Below are positions 12,756 through 27,700 of a DNA stretch of 64,000 nucleotides, one piece after another (position 1 is the first letter of the stretch; every line of letters starts with the position of its first letter). The position numbers and the translations under genes were made by a program. A model generated the notes under the pieces. That model had not been told where the DNA came from and searched no databases. It saw only the letters and a list, made by a program, of their open reading frames with translations. Where the stretch lies: assembly GCA_963682025.1 (NCBI GenBank), contig OY821517.1:234870496-234934495 (forward strand), read 5' to 3'. The DNA comes from Cordilura impudica. Its lineage: Eukaryota; Arthropoda; Insecta; Diptera; Scathophagidae.

Positions 12756-15700
12756 CTATAAGAACGATACAAAGAACAATTAAAAAATAGCACTTTTAAA
12801 TTGAGATAATGGGTAGAAAATTAACAACACTTACTCTGGCAGTGCAAATTCCACTGATATCAGGGTACTCATCAACAGTTGCTTCACCTGTATGCGCACT
12901 TGCTGTTATGGGAGATGAAATAAGAAGCAGTCATACAAAAATTAAGAAATTTAATAATAAATGGATAATATCGAATGTTTAGTTATTTAGTTGTTTAGAT
13001 AAAACAATTTATTAGGATGATGTTAAGTGGAAATGACTAAAATGATTTGCTAAACTAAGAGACAACTAAAAGACGAAGAAACCAATAAACGATATACGTC
13101 GTCGAACCATCCAACAACTAAATAACAAAAATATAAGAAATACATTTATATTACATCGACTCCGGGTTTCCAAAGTCATGTCTTCCACTGGCTCAAATTC
13201 AGTGTCAGTATCCAAGTCATCAGAGCTCTGCAAAGATAAAACAGCAATAAACAGTTCACATGTAAAAACAAAAAATTAAAAGGAAAGTAAAACAATCAAA
13301 ATATATGGAATGTAACATAAAGTATTTCTTCATCTTTTTTGTTGTTCTCCGTGTTTTTTGGTATGCGTATGAACTGTTTTGAATGACAAATGACGACGAA
13401 TTGCGCTTACATTTACTTCTAGTGTCGGCATTATATGGATCATCCAGATCTACATCCTCAGGATCTAGTTCATCTTCATCCTTAATTATAAATGTTTTAA
13501 GATGTTAATGAAATTTAAAAAATAAATAAAATAAGTAAGAAAATTATAGTCTGTCTGCGTTTAGAGACCCTATCTCTTAGGCCCAACTAATTGGATATAG
13601 AAAATAAGCATAAACCAAATTTGAATTGCATTGTTATAAATTTTCTTGCTATATTTATATGGGGACTAGGTCGAAAAATGGACCGATCCTGACCATAGTT
13701 GGTTAGGTCACTTATTTTTTGCAAAAATATTTAAATACCAAATTTGAGAAAAATCTGTGCAATATTTTTGTTTTCTGATAGATTTAAGTGAAGATCGGGA
13801 AGCAGCTTTATATGGGGGCTATGACTAAGAATTGTCATATAGGTTTTTTTTGACTACTGATTAATGAGAGTAATAAACATACAGAAACCTAATTTTACCG
13901 AGATGTATAAGATAATTTGGATTTTATGGCAATTTAAGTCGATTTCATAGGGGTCATTTGTATGGAGACCAGGTCTGAACATGCAGCGTTTTCACCAATT
14001 TCAATAGCGTTCATGCTATGGCCGATAGAAGCTTATATACTAAATCAAAATATAGTGTCGAAACGTCGCAGACAGAAAATAAAATTACAGCATATTTGTT
14101 TTAATTATTCCTGCTTAGGACGACCATAGGAAGCTTAATATCACAACAAGTAATTACAATCACTGGTCATTAGGAACATATCAAAATATTTAATTGGTAA
14201 GCCTGACTCCAAATAATCAATTACACCAACAAAATGAGTGGATTTTTTCAACACATAAGCTACAAATACAACACACACACCACATCTCTACTTAAACAAT
14301 ACATTAACACCGAAAGAGTAATTACAATAAAACGAGCAGAAATTAAATTTTTGCTTTCTTGTAAAGATTATGGCATTTACCCGAAACACGTCACCAACAT
14401 TACAAAGAAACTTGGTCACAACTTTAACAACAAAAACAACACAACAACAAAAGAATTAACGAATATAACCAACAATTTTCACTACAAAATCTTAAAACTA
14501 GAAATCTCTGACAGCAATAGAACTATTAACACAGAACTAAAACATATTAACTTACTTAGATCGAAAATAAAAAATATATTAACAGAAGAGGATTTTGCAG
14601 AATTCATGGATATACAGGTCGAAACACAACATAAAGTTAAAAGTATACGAGGAAATTACACACAATAAAAAAATAGAACAACTATTGACTATACTGAAAC
14701 AAAAAATCGGAATTAAATATAATAAAGAATGGTTCATTAATCTAACAAACACAAATATCCCAGAAGAATGTCAATGGATTCTTTCCATGGGGAAAAAATT
14801 TGCACTCCCAACACAAAAACCTAACATAAACATCATAAACTTAATTGCTGATTTTGAATACTGTTTCTCCTTTGCTAAAACTGAAAAAGATAAAGAAAAA
14901 GCAAGAACCTTTTTAACACATCAACTACAATACAATCTTAGAAACCACAACATAAATCATATTGACAGATTTATATTAAAAACATATCAAGACACATTGA
15001 ACTTATTAAAACGACACAAAAGCGATATAATAATTACTAAATCAGATAAAGGAAATAAAACAGTACTTATGTACAAAGAACATTATATGAAGCAGATGAA
15101 CAAACTCCTAGAAGATAAAACCACATACAAAATAAGCCGAACAGATCCAACGGAAAAATTAACTAATAAAAACAATTCTATCATTACTGAACTACATAAA
15201 AATAACCACATAGAAACATTTACTAAATTTAAACTAAGATGCAATGCAGCTAACGCACCACAATTATATGGACAACCGAAAATTCACAAACAGGACATGC
15301 CAATGCGACCAATAGCAGCGTCATATGAACTCCCAGCCTATCAACTATCAAAATACATAGGTACAATACTAAAGAATTTAACTAACACCAAATATAACAT
15401 TAAAAACTCAACACAACTTAAGAAAGATATACAAGAAATAGACATAGAACAAAATGATTTGATGATATCTCTCGACGTCGTATCACTATTTATAAATATC
15501 CCGATACATTTAGCCATTAAAATAATTATTAAAAAATGGGAAACAATAAAAGCTCACACCAGCATCCCAAAAAATACATTTATCAAAATACTTGACTTTT
15601 GTTTAAGAGACAATAATTATTTTATGTTTGACAACAATATTTACATACAAAATTATGGTATGCCTATGGGGAACCCCCTTTCTCCAATAATAGCGGAAAT

Positions 15701-18700
15701 AGTCTTAGATGACCTATTAGACTACACACTAGACAATCTAAAATCCAAAAACATCGAAATAAAATATATTACCAAATATGTAGATGACTTTTTTGCCATT
15801 ATAAAACAGAAAGATAAACAAATAATATTACACGAATTTAACTATTACCATAACAAATTAAAGTTCACGATAGAAGAGGAAACAAACTATAGCCTCAACA
15901 TTTTAGACATTACCATACATAAAACTAATAACAAACTCATAACAAACTGGTTTACTAAAGAAATTTCATCTGGTAGAATTATCAATTATTTTTCAAACCA
16001 CGACCCTATACAGAAGAAAAACACAGCAAAAAATCTTATAAAAACAGCAATAAACATTAGTGATAACATTTTCCTAAAATATAACATAAAGAAACTAAGA
16101 ACAATTTTGACTAAAAATAATTATCCTATTAAATATATTAACAAATTAATTTCCACAGTAATAAATGAAACCCAAAATAATAACACACAAAATAACAACG
16201 CAACATCTAACTCAGTTAACGGACAAAAAACGACCTTTGCCACCCTACCATATTTACCAACAATAACGAATAGGAAAAACAACAAATCTGATCAACACTG
16301 AAACTATTAAAATAGCTTCGAAGCCAAATCAAACATTGAATAAGCTTTTTAACACCCAAAAAACGAAAACAGACTTACACAAACAACACAATGTAGTATA
16401 CCAAATAAAATGCAATGGTAATGTCCACCAACAATGTAACAGAATATATATTAGACAAACGAAAAGACAATTAGAGATTAGGTTGAAAGAACATAAACGA
16501 ACAGTTGAGAAAGGAATAACAACAACAGCTCTCTCTCAACATGCGTTTGACAATAAACACAACTTTGATTTTGACAACATCAAAGTCTTGGAAAGAGAGA
16601 CAAAAACAAATAAAAGAATAACACTTGAAACATATTGACAAAACAGTAAACATTAAAGAAGACAGTGATCACATTAGTAACACGTACAATTTAGTACTTA
16701 ATAAATAAAATTAAAATGTAAAATTTAGATTAAGTGTGTAATAATACTATTAAGGTAACAATTATTTTATAAAAAAAATTCACATAAATTTCTTAAAGTG
16801 ATAATAAATGTATATTCTTAATTATTATTAAATAAAATTAGACGCCTGATGAGGACACCAACCATAGTGTCGAAACGTCGCAGACAGAAAATAAAATTAC
16901 AGCATATTTGTTTTAATTATTCCTGCTTAGGACGACCATAGGAAGCTTAATATCACAACAAGTAATTACAATCACTGGTCATTAGGAACATATCAAAAAA
17001 AAAAATATATTCATATTTGCGACCTTTAGTTTGATTACAAGATTTACACACAGATACACAGACAAACGGACGGACAGACATCGCTAAATCGACTCAGAGA
17101 GTGATTCTGAGTTGTTCGTATAAAAAAAATGGGTCTAGGTCAAATATTTTTGGTAGTTACAAACATCAGTACAAAGTCATTATACCCTGACCACATAGTG
17201 GTATAGGGTGCGAAAATGGGCAACAATATTGGGAGGATTTCCATAATTGAAGCACAATTTGATTTCGATTTGAAATAGAAAGCAATCTGTCAGTGTTGAT
17301 TATGAATTAGAATATTTTTGTACCATCTCCGTTATTAAAAAAAATATATATCATCACTGTGTAATAAAAGAAAAACATAAAGACGTGTTTTAGTTAACAA
17401 TTGGCGACGTCAATAAAAGAAAATTAAATAGATAGATCAAAGAATTCCAGTCAATCCATTAAGAGGGTAAACTTGAGATGGAAATAGTTAAAATGTAGAT
17501 AACAGGTTTTGAGCTCACGCTGTGATCTTGATCTAAGCACATCGGTGTCGTAAGTCAAGTTGCCGTCGGTTGTGTTAAATAATACTACAATATCTAATGT
17601 AACTGAACTTAAAATATTAGGAGCTGTACTCGAAAAAAAACTATAGATTTAAAAATCATATCTTAAAGCTCATAAAATATTTCGCCTGCAAAGCAAATTT
17701 GATAAGATATTTAACTACAAGAAGTTATAATTTTAAGTAAGATTGATTACCGTAAAACCGTTCGAAAACTAATCTAACACATATAAAATCAATTGTAACG
17801 TATGCATGGCATAGCGTGTAAGTTAATGTAAATACTAACGCCATGCATACAACAATCCTTTGTGGTACGGTTGAGTCTCTGTTTCTTTTCTTTAGTAACA
17901 TGAGTAACACTCATATAGTTTTTGGGGTAAACCACCAACACAATTGACTAATGCAATTGGAACTAGTGACCCATTAACATTAGTTTTGATTTTGTTTTGA
18001 GTAAGGAAATTGCCTCACATGCAGTTTCTATTTACAGAACATCCAATTAATTTAGAGTTAAAAGTAAAACTCTATGAATGAAGACTGACATGGAGAGAGA
18101 CTCCATCCAACCAAAAATGCATTGATAATATTTAGAGTTGAGTGTACTTTAGAAAGTCGCTCTTAGAATTTAAGTTATTGAGTGTACTTTAGAAAGTCAC
18201 TCTTAGAGTAGAAGTCTAGAACTTCTCATAGGGTATTTATAAGCAACTGTTTTATTAAAATAAAAACAGTTCTAAATCGTGACTGATTTGGAACACAAAA
18301 CAAAAATTCTAAGTGTGCTTTAATTTATAATTAGCACCTAAAATCTTATTCAAAATAATCCTTAAACACTATATGGCGATCCTGCCAAATTAAAAGTGCT
18401 TGACTGCACTGGTTGATGTGCTATACGATTGCACCAACCATAAAGTACTTAAATGCACCATAATAAATAATCCTGATAGAGGATAAAAACAAAAACTGAG
18501 TGCTTGAATAATTTGCACCAGCAATAATAATATATATTGTCCTGACGTAGCTGCGTTGCCAAGAGAAGAAAAGATGAAAATTGGACCCTAACCATTAACA
18601 ATGAAGGATATTACTGCCGAATTGAAACAAGAGGATGACACTGAATCTTTAATGAAAAACTCAATGATGCTGCCGATGTGGAAGGCGACATAAACAAGCA

Positions 18701-21700
18701 GAAGAAACAACTAAAAACACGTTAATCATATTAATACTATTGATAAAAAATTTTCTTTGTAAACGAAGTGCGTCTAATCCGCACTCGTAGGGCCAGTAAG
18801 CGATAACTTGCTCGTGGCAAAAATAGGGAACAGACATATATATACATTTTTTTTTTTTAATATGATAAGGTTAATAGGAATAATAGCTATAATAGATATA
18901 ATCTTAATAATAATTGTAAAAGTTCTGAAGAACTACATTATAAATATTGCTCAAGATGAAATTGAAGATTTTAGCATATTAGAAAATGTATTTTCCATAG
19001 GAAAGATATTCAACAGAAAACACAGAAAAAGGAAATATATAATAAAGAAAAAAAAGTTAAGCTGAAACAATATTAAAATGAATAATTATATAATAAAGAA
19101 AAAAAAATTAAGCTGAAACAATATTAAAATGAATAATTAGCAAATAAGAACATTTATTTTTAATAACATATTATACGTTTATATAAATTTTTTTTTTTAT
19201 ATGGATGAGATATTAACATCGTTGGAAACATTAGTGTCGAATGCTAGAAAATCGTTGAACAGACCATATTCACAGGAAACTTTAACAACAAAAAAGTTAG
19301 AAATAGGAAGATTAGAAAAGCAAATAGAAAATATACAAGACAACGAAAATATTTCAGACGATGTTATTAGAAAATCGGTAGAGAGATTTAGAATCTTAAA
19401 ATAGGAAGCATTAGAGATATTAATACAACATAATAGTAAGAAAATTATTTTAGAGAAACGACAAGGAACAGTAACATTAAATATGGAATTGAGTGAACTT
19501 TCTGCTATTTCAAAGTTGATCCCAACTTTCTCGGGACGGAAAGAAGATTTGAACAATTTCACAACAAATTTGAAACTAGTATCACAGACTATACCACCAG
19601 AAAAACAGAATTTTTTCTTCGAATACATCATTAGCACAAAATTGGACATAAAGGTACAAAATAGAAATAGAATATAACAGGAAAGCATACCACCAACAGT
19701 AACAGAACTGATAACAGCCCTTAAAACAGCGTACAAATCGTTTAAGAGCACGAACACAATTCTAAATGAACTGACTAGCCTTAGACAGAAGAAAAATAAC
19801 CGGACTGGTTTCGCAAGTAAGAAAGAAAGTCTCGTAGCGGTACTTAATGAAGTTCAGATCACAGATGAAGGTGAAGCAAAAAGACGTTCTAAAGTTAGTA
19901 CTAACAGCAAAATAGCTTTCAATACATTTCTGAATGGGTTACAAGATCGACAAACTGTATCTACCATAGATGCAAGTCAAGTAACGACATTCTCAAAAGC
20001 TCTGAAAATAGCTGAAAAGTCAGAAGCTAGGGTAAAACAGAATCAGATTTTTTACCATAATGTTCACAATGGCAATCCAAGGACAAGTAATAATTTCCAA
20101 CGGAGAAATAACAACAATTCTGTAAATAATAATAGAGGTCGTCGTAACAATAATTGGCAAGGTAATAGAAACCGGGTGAACGACAATGTGAATAGAAACA
20201 ATACTAATGGAAACTACAACAATAATAATTATAACAATAATAATTACAACAATAATAACAATCACAGAAATATTAATAACAGCAACAGAGGTAACAATTA
20301 TGGACAAAGAGGTAATAACAGGAAAAATGGGTACAGTAACAGAAACTGTAATTTTAATCAGATTCAGAACCAGGAAAACTACCAGGTTCCGGAGATATTA
20401 AGATCCCAATCTTCGGATATAACACAATAAGAACTTCAAAAATATATAACATAACATCCAACCTCAGAAATTATGTAAGATTGAGTATTGAGGATACAAA
20501 CAGAGAACTTACATTTTTAATAGACACAGGTGCGGACATCTCACTGTGCAAACAGAAATATTTAAAACGTTATGAGGAAAATTTAACAGGTATTTCAGAG
20601 GGAGTTATTAGATCAATTGGATCTACAATTATTAATATAAATATACACGACATAGTCATTGAACAGAAAATACAATTGGTTACGGATGATATACCGATAG
20701 GTACCGATGGAATCTTGGGTAGAGATTTCTGAACAAGATACAGATGTAGCATTGATTACGACAAATAGGTATTAACTTTCAACATTAACGGTGAAACGAT
20801 AACAATCCCAGTTCATGATAGTGCTTTTAATATAAATCAAGTAATAATTCCAGCGAGGAGTGAAATTGTGGTTCCTTTTAAGATAAAACTGAATGAAGAT
20901 GCTGTGATATTGAATAGAGAACTTATGAAAGGAATTGATATGGCAAATGCAATAATACCTAAAGATGGTAACGAACACGTGAAATAATTAAGTGTAGCAA
21001 ACCAAGAAATAATAGTGGATATTATAAAAATGGAAACAGTTCCATTGAAAAATTATGAGATACTTTCAGTTATGAGTAACGGAAATAATAGTAAAGATAC
21101 GGAGAAAAGATTTGAAAAATTAATGAAAAACTTGAATTTGAAAGACTTAAATGATGAAAATGGAAATGAACTTACATCAATACTTAGAAGATTTCAGTCA
21201 ATATTTCATTTTGAAGATGAAGATTTGACAACAAATAATTTTTATAAACAAACGATAAAGCTACATTATAAAAACCCCGTATATATAAAGAACTATCGTT
21301 TACCACACACACATACAACGGAAATAAATTCTCAAGTTCACGGATTATTGAAAAGCAAAATAATTGAACCATCTATTAGCCCATACAATGCACCACTATT
21401 ACTGGTTCCGAAAAAGGGACAAACAGATTTAAAGAAATGGAGATTAGTAGATTTTAGAAAACTAAATGACACGTTTGGATGACATTTTGGATAAACTAGA
21501 TAAACAAATCACGACCATATACCGCGTTTTCTACACCTAATGGACATTATAAATATACTAGGCTACCATTTGATTTAAAGATATCATCGAATAGTTTCCA
21601 GAGGATGCTAACCGTGGCTCTGGCCGGATTGGAGTCTGAAGCTTTTCTTTACGTTGATGACATTATAGTATTTGGTTGTAGTCTACAACACCACAATTCC

Positions 21701-24700
21701 AATTTGATTAAAGTTTTTGACAGACTGAGAAAATATATTCTGAAGCTAAATCCGAGTAAATGTTGCTTTCTGAAACCGGAAGTAGTGTATCTTGGACACT
21801 TATTAACGCCAAAAGGTATTAGACCAGATCCTTCAAAATTCGATGCAATTACAAGATATCCAATTCCGAAAAATGCCGATGAAGTGAGAAGGTTTGTGGC
21901 ATTTTGCAATTATTACAGAAGATTTGATAAAAATTTTGCTGAAGTAGCAAATTGCTTGAATGCTTTGTTGAAAAAGAATGCAAAATTCGAATGGACGGCA
22001 CAATGTCAAACAGCGTTTGAGATATTTTACAGTATTCAGATTTTGAAAAACTATTTGTACTAACAACAGACGCATCTGATTATGCACTTGGAGCTGTACT
22101 ATCACAAGGAGAAATTGGAGAAGATAGACCAATACCTTTCGCAAGCCGTTTACTAAATAGACACGAGAAGAATAAACCTGTTATAGAAAGAGAACTACTT
22201 GGTATATATTTGGGAATACAAATTTTCCGCCCATACCTCTACGGAAGAAGGTTTACAGTTGTTACAGACCATCGCCCACTAGTCGCGTTATTTTCTCACA
22301 AAAATCCGAATTCAAAATTAACTAGAATTCGCTTGGAATTGTCGGACTATGATTTTCAAATAATATATAAAAAAGGTATTAGCAACACAAACGCAGACGC
22401 ATTGTCGAGAATAGAGTTAAACTCAGATATATTAAAAACAATGATACCTCATAATACGGATGAATCAATAAAAAAGACGCTGGTGATGACGAGAAAAATG
22501 AAGAAATATATGATACAAAATGAAGAAAATAAAAATAAAATAGAAGAAAATTAAGCTATAAATGTGGAAAAGGATAAAACATCTCCTATTGGGCCTGATC
22601 AACTCAAGGTGTGGGAATGTACAGCCATTAAAGATATAAAACTCGCGGGAAAATTAAAATTTATATTAGACAAATCGACTAAAGAATTCAAAATTGAAGA
22701 TAATCATTCTGTGAACAAACGCCCGTGAGATGCAGTGATAATCCCATTTACTTAGGTAACATGTTGGAGAAACTTTCATCTAAGTTAAGCAGATTGAAAT
22801 ATGATAAATTCGCACTAGAAAAAGATGACGAAATATTTAAGATAATAACCCATGAGAATATTAAAAAGGAAATTAATGAAAATAATGACGTCAGAATTCT
22901 TTTATACAGCAATCCACAGAAAATAATAAACAATGAAGAGAAGAAAAAATTAATTAAAATATATCACGACACACCATGCGGAGGTCATTTCGGAGTTAGA
23001 AAGACATTATTGAAATTAAAACAAAAATATATATGGAAAAACATGAATAAAATAAAATTGTAAAGAGATATGTTTTGACGTGTGATCTTTGTCAGAGAAA
23101 CAAACAAGTATTACACACAAAAGAACCATTATGTATAACGGACACACAGTACAGTAGGTCCACTACGTCCTTCTGGATACTACAGATATATATTGACTAT
23201 GCAATGTGAACTAACAAAATATATAATAGCAGTCGCAATGGAAACTAAAGAAACCAAATCGATAGCGAAAGCTTTGACTGAAAATTTAATATTGAAATAT
23301 GGAATATTCAAGACTTTGAAATCTGACAGAGGTACTGAGTTCACAAATGAACTTTTGAAGGAAAATTGCGATTTGCTAAAAATAGAACAAATATTCTCGA
23401 CACCTTACCATCACGATTTTAAGGACGATATCCAAGATTGGCATGTCTCTAGCGAGCATTCCTTCTCGGATCATCGATACATCTTATTTAATCTGATACA
23501 ACCACCGCCTGAACCCCTTAAGTTCAGGAATAAGGCTAAAACGGATTGGCCAAAATTTAGAAGATATCTAATAGCCCGTCTAACTTCTCCTCCCACAGTC
23601 CTAAGGAATGTTGAAGAAGTTGACGGGGAAGTAGATAGATTAACGAAGAGCCTAATTGAGTCTTTCAAGGAATGTTGTCCACTCCGGGAAAGGAGATCTC
23701 CCCGAGAGAAACCCTGGTTGACAGGGGAGTTGATAAATCTTGGGAAGGACGTTCGAAGATTATTTAATAGGGCTCGTCGTAAAAAACATGTAGTATACTG
23801 GGATGACTATCATGACAAACTCAGGGAATACAACAAAAAGATTCGAGTAGCCAAACGCAACTCCTGGAAACTTTTCTGTGAACAGGTTGATAGCGTTAAT
23901 GACGTCTCGAAAATCAAGAAATTCTTATCGAAAACCCATTCACAGCCTGAAACTCTAGTCGATAAGGACGGGATTCGGGCGGAATCAATGGAACAGTCCT
24001 TAAGAATATTGATGGAAACACACTTTCCTACCGAAGAGCTTGGGCCAAATAGGAACCCAGAAATTGGTACCAATGTGTCCCGACAAACTGGAACCAACGT
24101 GGAACAGCAGACGGGACACGATGGGGAACAATATGAAGGGCCTAATGAGGAACAAAATCGAGAGGAAAGAAATGATAAAATAACCGAAAATATGGTAATT
24201 AAGGCAATACAAAGCTTTGGCACTTTTAAGGCAGCAGGCCCAGATGAAGTCTTTCCTGCTCTACTACAAAAAAGCGGGGACTTAATTGGTAGTAGTCTGG
24301 CTGTCATATTCTCTGCTTGCCTAAAATTAGCGTACACCCCCAGGGCATGGCAGGAGGCCAAAGTGGTCTTCATACCAAAACCGGGAAAGGAAAGCTACGC
24401 GAACCCAAAGGCCTATCGACCGATAAGTCTTACATCCTTCTTATTGAAAACCTTGGAGCGAATAGTCGATAGCATGGTTAAATGTCAAATCCCAAATGAG
24501 TTGTTGAAATTCAAACAGCACGCTTATTTAAAGGGACGCTCAGTGGAAACTGCGCTTCATGAAGTAGTTCACCACATCGAAAGATCTTTTGATCTAAAAA
24601 TCTTCACCCTAGCTATATTCATTGATATAGAAGGAGCTTTTAACAATGTATCAACCAATACGCTGCTCCAATCCCTAGAAGGATTCGACATTGACCGGGA

Positions 24701-27700
24701 TATTAAGGCCTGGATCAGTCACATGCTAGGGAATAGATGGATAAGTTGCGAGGTTGGTGGCATTAAAATAAGAAACAAGGTTTGTTGTGGGACACCTCAA
24801 GGGGGATTTTATCCTCCCTTCTCTGGGTGACCACTATAAACAGTCTGCTAAGGATTCTAGCCAATAAGGGTTTCCAACCTGTCTGCTACGCAGACGACGT
24901 AGCGATACTGTTAAGGGGGAAAGATCCTAGAGATTTATGTAGGAGGGCATCGAATGCACTCGAAATAGCATATGACTGGGCACAACCGAGGGGTTTGGAT
25001 GTGAACCCAGAGAAAACTGAAATATGCCTGTTTACAAGGAAGACGAAAATAATCGACTTTGATGAACCTCGCTTCCAGGGCAAAACGATTAAAATCACAC
25101 AGACGGTGAAATACCTTGGGGGATTCTCGATAAAAACTTACTTGGAAAAACCACATCGAGAGCAGGGTCGCGAAGGCTATCGTGTATGGGCCATCTGCAG
25201 AAGGGCTATAAGCTCAAAATGGGGTTTAAACCCCCGAAGATGACATATTGGCTGTACACAAGCGTCGTTAGACCTATTCTAACCTACGCATCTATAGTCA
25301 TATGGACATCAATGAACAGGAAATGTTACATTAAACCACTCCAAAAGATACAGCGTCTCTGTTGCATAGGAATCAGTGGTGCAATAAGGACTACATCTAC
25401 GAGGGCTTTAGAGAATATTCTATCTATACACCCAATCGAGATTAGAATTAAATATGAGGCAGCTCTGGCCATGTTACGACTAAGGGTAACAGGGGAATAT
25501 ATCACCGACCACATGACCAGACACCAGACTATTTTAGACCAAATTCCGGGACTCAACACAGTGAATATTAGCTGTGATAGAATCGCGGAAGTGTCAACAG
25601 ATATACCCTGCAGTATACGGATACCAGACAGGGAAAATTGGATGAACGGGAATATTCTACAGAACCTTCCAGGGTCACATTACTATACGGACGCCTCTAG
25701 TCTGCATGGTAAGACTGGGATAGGTTTCTACGATGAGGACCGTTCCACAGGGGGTATACCTCCGTGTTCCGGACCACAACTCCGTCTTTCAGGCTGAATT
25801 GGTGGCGATAAAGGAATGTATTAGATATATTAACGCATGGGATTCCCCAAGTCCCGGCTATCAGAGCGATATCCGCAGACAAAACTAGATCAAGGACTAT
25901 CCTCGAGTGTAAGGAGGAGATTTCAAACTTATCCAGAAGAGGCAGACATGAAATCGTTTGGATCCCAGGACACAGTGGTATAATGGGAAATGAGTTGCTG
26001 ACAAACTGGCCAGGAAGGGATCTTTCCTGGAAAGAGTAAATTTGGAAAACCCAATACCTTTCAAGTCTCTCAAATTGGAACTGGCAGACTGGGCGACCAG
26101 TTCACATGTATCAATTTGGGAAGAGAATGACGTGGGTAAGGTTACAAAGATATTATGGGGTTCTCCCAACGCAACAAGAACAAGGGAGATCCTGAATCTG
26201 AATAGGGTAGAACTTAGTAGGGTAATTGGCATCCTCACTGGACACTCTGAGCTGAGGGCTCACCTATACCGTATAGGACGGGCGGAATCAGCCGTTTGTA
26301 GAGCTTGCGGAGAGGATGACGAAACCCTAGAACACTACCTCTGTTACTGTCCTGCATTTGCGAGAACAAGGGTCAGATATCTATCCAGCGACATCTTACC
26401 AGGCCTGACGGGTCTAAGGGGGATAAGCTGGAAAATACTGAGGAAATTTGCTGATGAGACCGATTTCTAAGTTAGTAAGAGGGGTAGATAACCGGAAAGT
26501 GGAGATGTAGAGCGCACAACAAGCCAACCTACTGGCTTAGGTGTATATCCAGACATAACGGATATGAGCTATGTGTATACATAGCTCCTCTTATCAACCT
26601 AACCTAACCTAACCTACCATCACGAGACATTAGGTACTGTCGAACGAAACCATAGGGTATTGAATGAATATTTTTTATCTTTTGTAAATGATGACAATTG
26701 GAGTGAATGGACAACTTACTATTCATTCGCATACAACATAACGCCACACATTGACACCGAATATTCACCATTTGAGTTAATATCTGGTAAAATACCAAAT
26801 ATACCAGGTGTAGAAATTTTAAATAAAGACAAAGTATATAATCTAGAAAATAATGCAAACGAAATAAAAAAAGTAAGAATATTATAGTGGGTCTAGCCCG
26901 ACTATACGATACCCTATACCATGGCTTAGAGAACCTATCTCTTCAGTCCAACTAATTGAATATAGAAATTAAGCATAAACCAAATTTGAGTGGCATTGTT
27001 ATTAATTTTTTATTTATTTTTTATTTATTTTTTTGGAATAGGTTGAAAAAATATATACAAACCAAATTTGAGAAAATTCTGTGAAAAATTTTGGGTTTTT
27101 GATAGATTTAAGTGAAGATCGGGAAGCAGCTCTATATGGGGCCTATGACTAAGAATTGTCCTATAGGGATTATTTTTGGACTACTGATTAATGGATATAA
27201 TAAACACATACAAACCCAATTTGACTGAGATCTATATGATAATTGGATCTTATGGCAATTTATGTCGATTTCATAGGGGTCATTTGTATGGGGACTAGGT
27301 CTGAACATGGACCGAATTTCACCAGTTTCAATAGCGTTCATCCCATGGCAAATAAAAGCTTATATACCAAATTTCAGCAAAATATATTCATATTTGCGAC
27401 CTGTAGTTTGATTACAAGGTTTACATGGACACACAGACGGACGGACGGACGGACATCGCTAAATCGACTCAGAAAGAGATTCTGAAAGTGATTCTGAGTC
27501 GATCGGTATAATAAAAGATGGGTCTAGGTCAAATATTTTTGGTAGTTACAAACAGCAGCACAAAGTCATTACACCCAAACCACATAGTGGTATAGGGTAT
27601 AATTAGATTAAGACAATCATTAAGAAATGCTAGACTAATGATAGAAGACATAAAGAATAAAAGAAGATTAGAATCTTTTAAAAAAGAAAATAGTATAAAA

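Larger units (their letters stand above)
14052..17003 (+). mobile_element. Penelope-like retroelement with direct terminal repeats (PLE1)
   Basis: A 135-bp sequence starting ATAGTGTCGAAACGTCGCAG and ending ACATATCAAAA occurs in direct orientation at 14052-14186 and 16864-16998. Between them lie the Penelope-type reverse transcriptase and a C-terminal GIY-YIG endonuclease. The element sits inside a dispersed repeat at an AAAATAT site. Compared with intact relatives it has frameshifts near 14640, 16290 and 16625, so this copy is inactive. Confidence 0.93.

Noticed and set aside
20020..20307. Ile/Val-rich membrane-like minus-strand frame
   Set aside because: Antisense of the Asn-rich gag tail; AAT/AAC codons read as ATT/GTT on the other strand.
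26596..26614. Interstitial telomere block (CCTAA)4
   Set aside because: It lies exactly at the 3' end of a LINE and before its target duplication, so it is the element's tail and not a telomere fusion.
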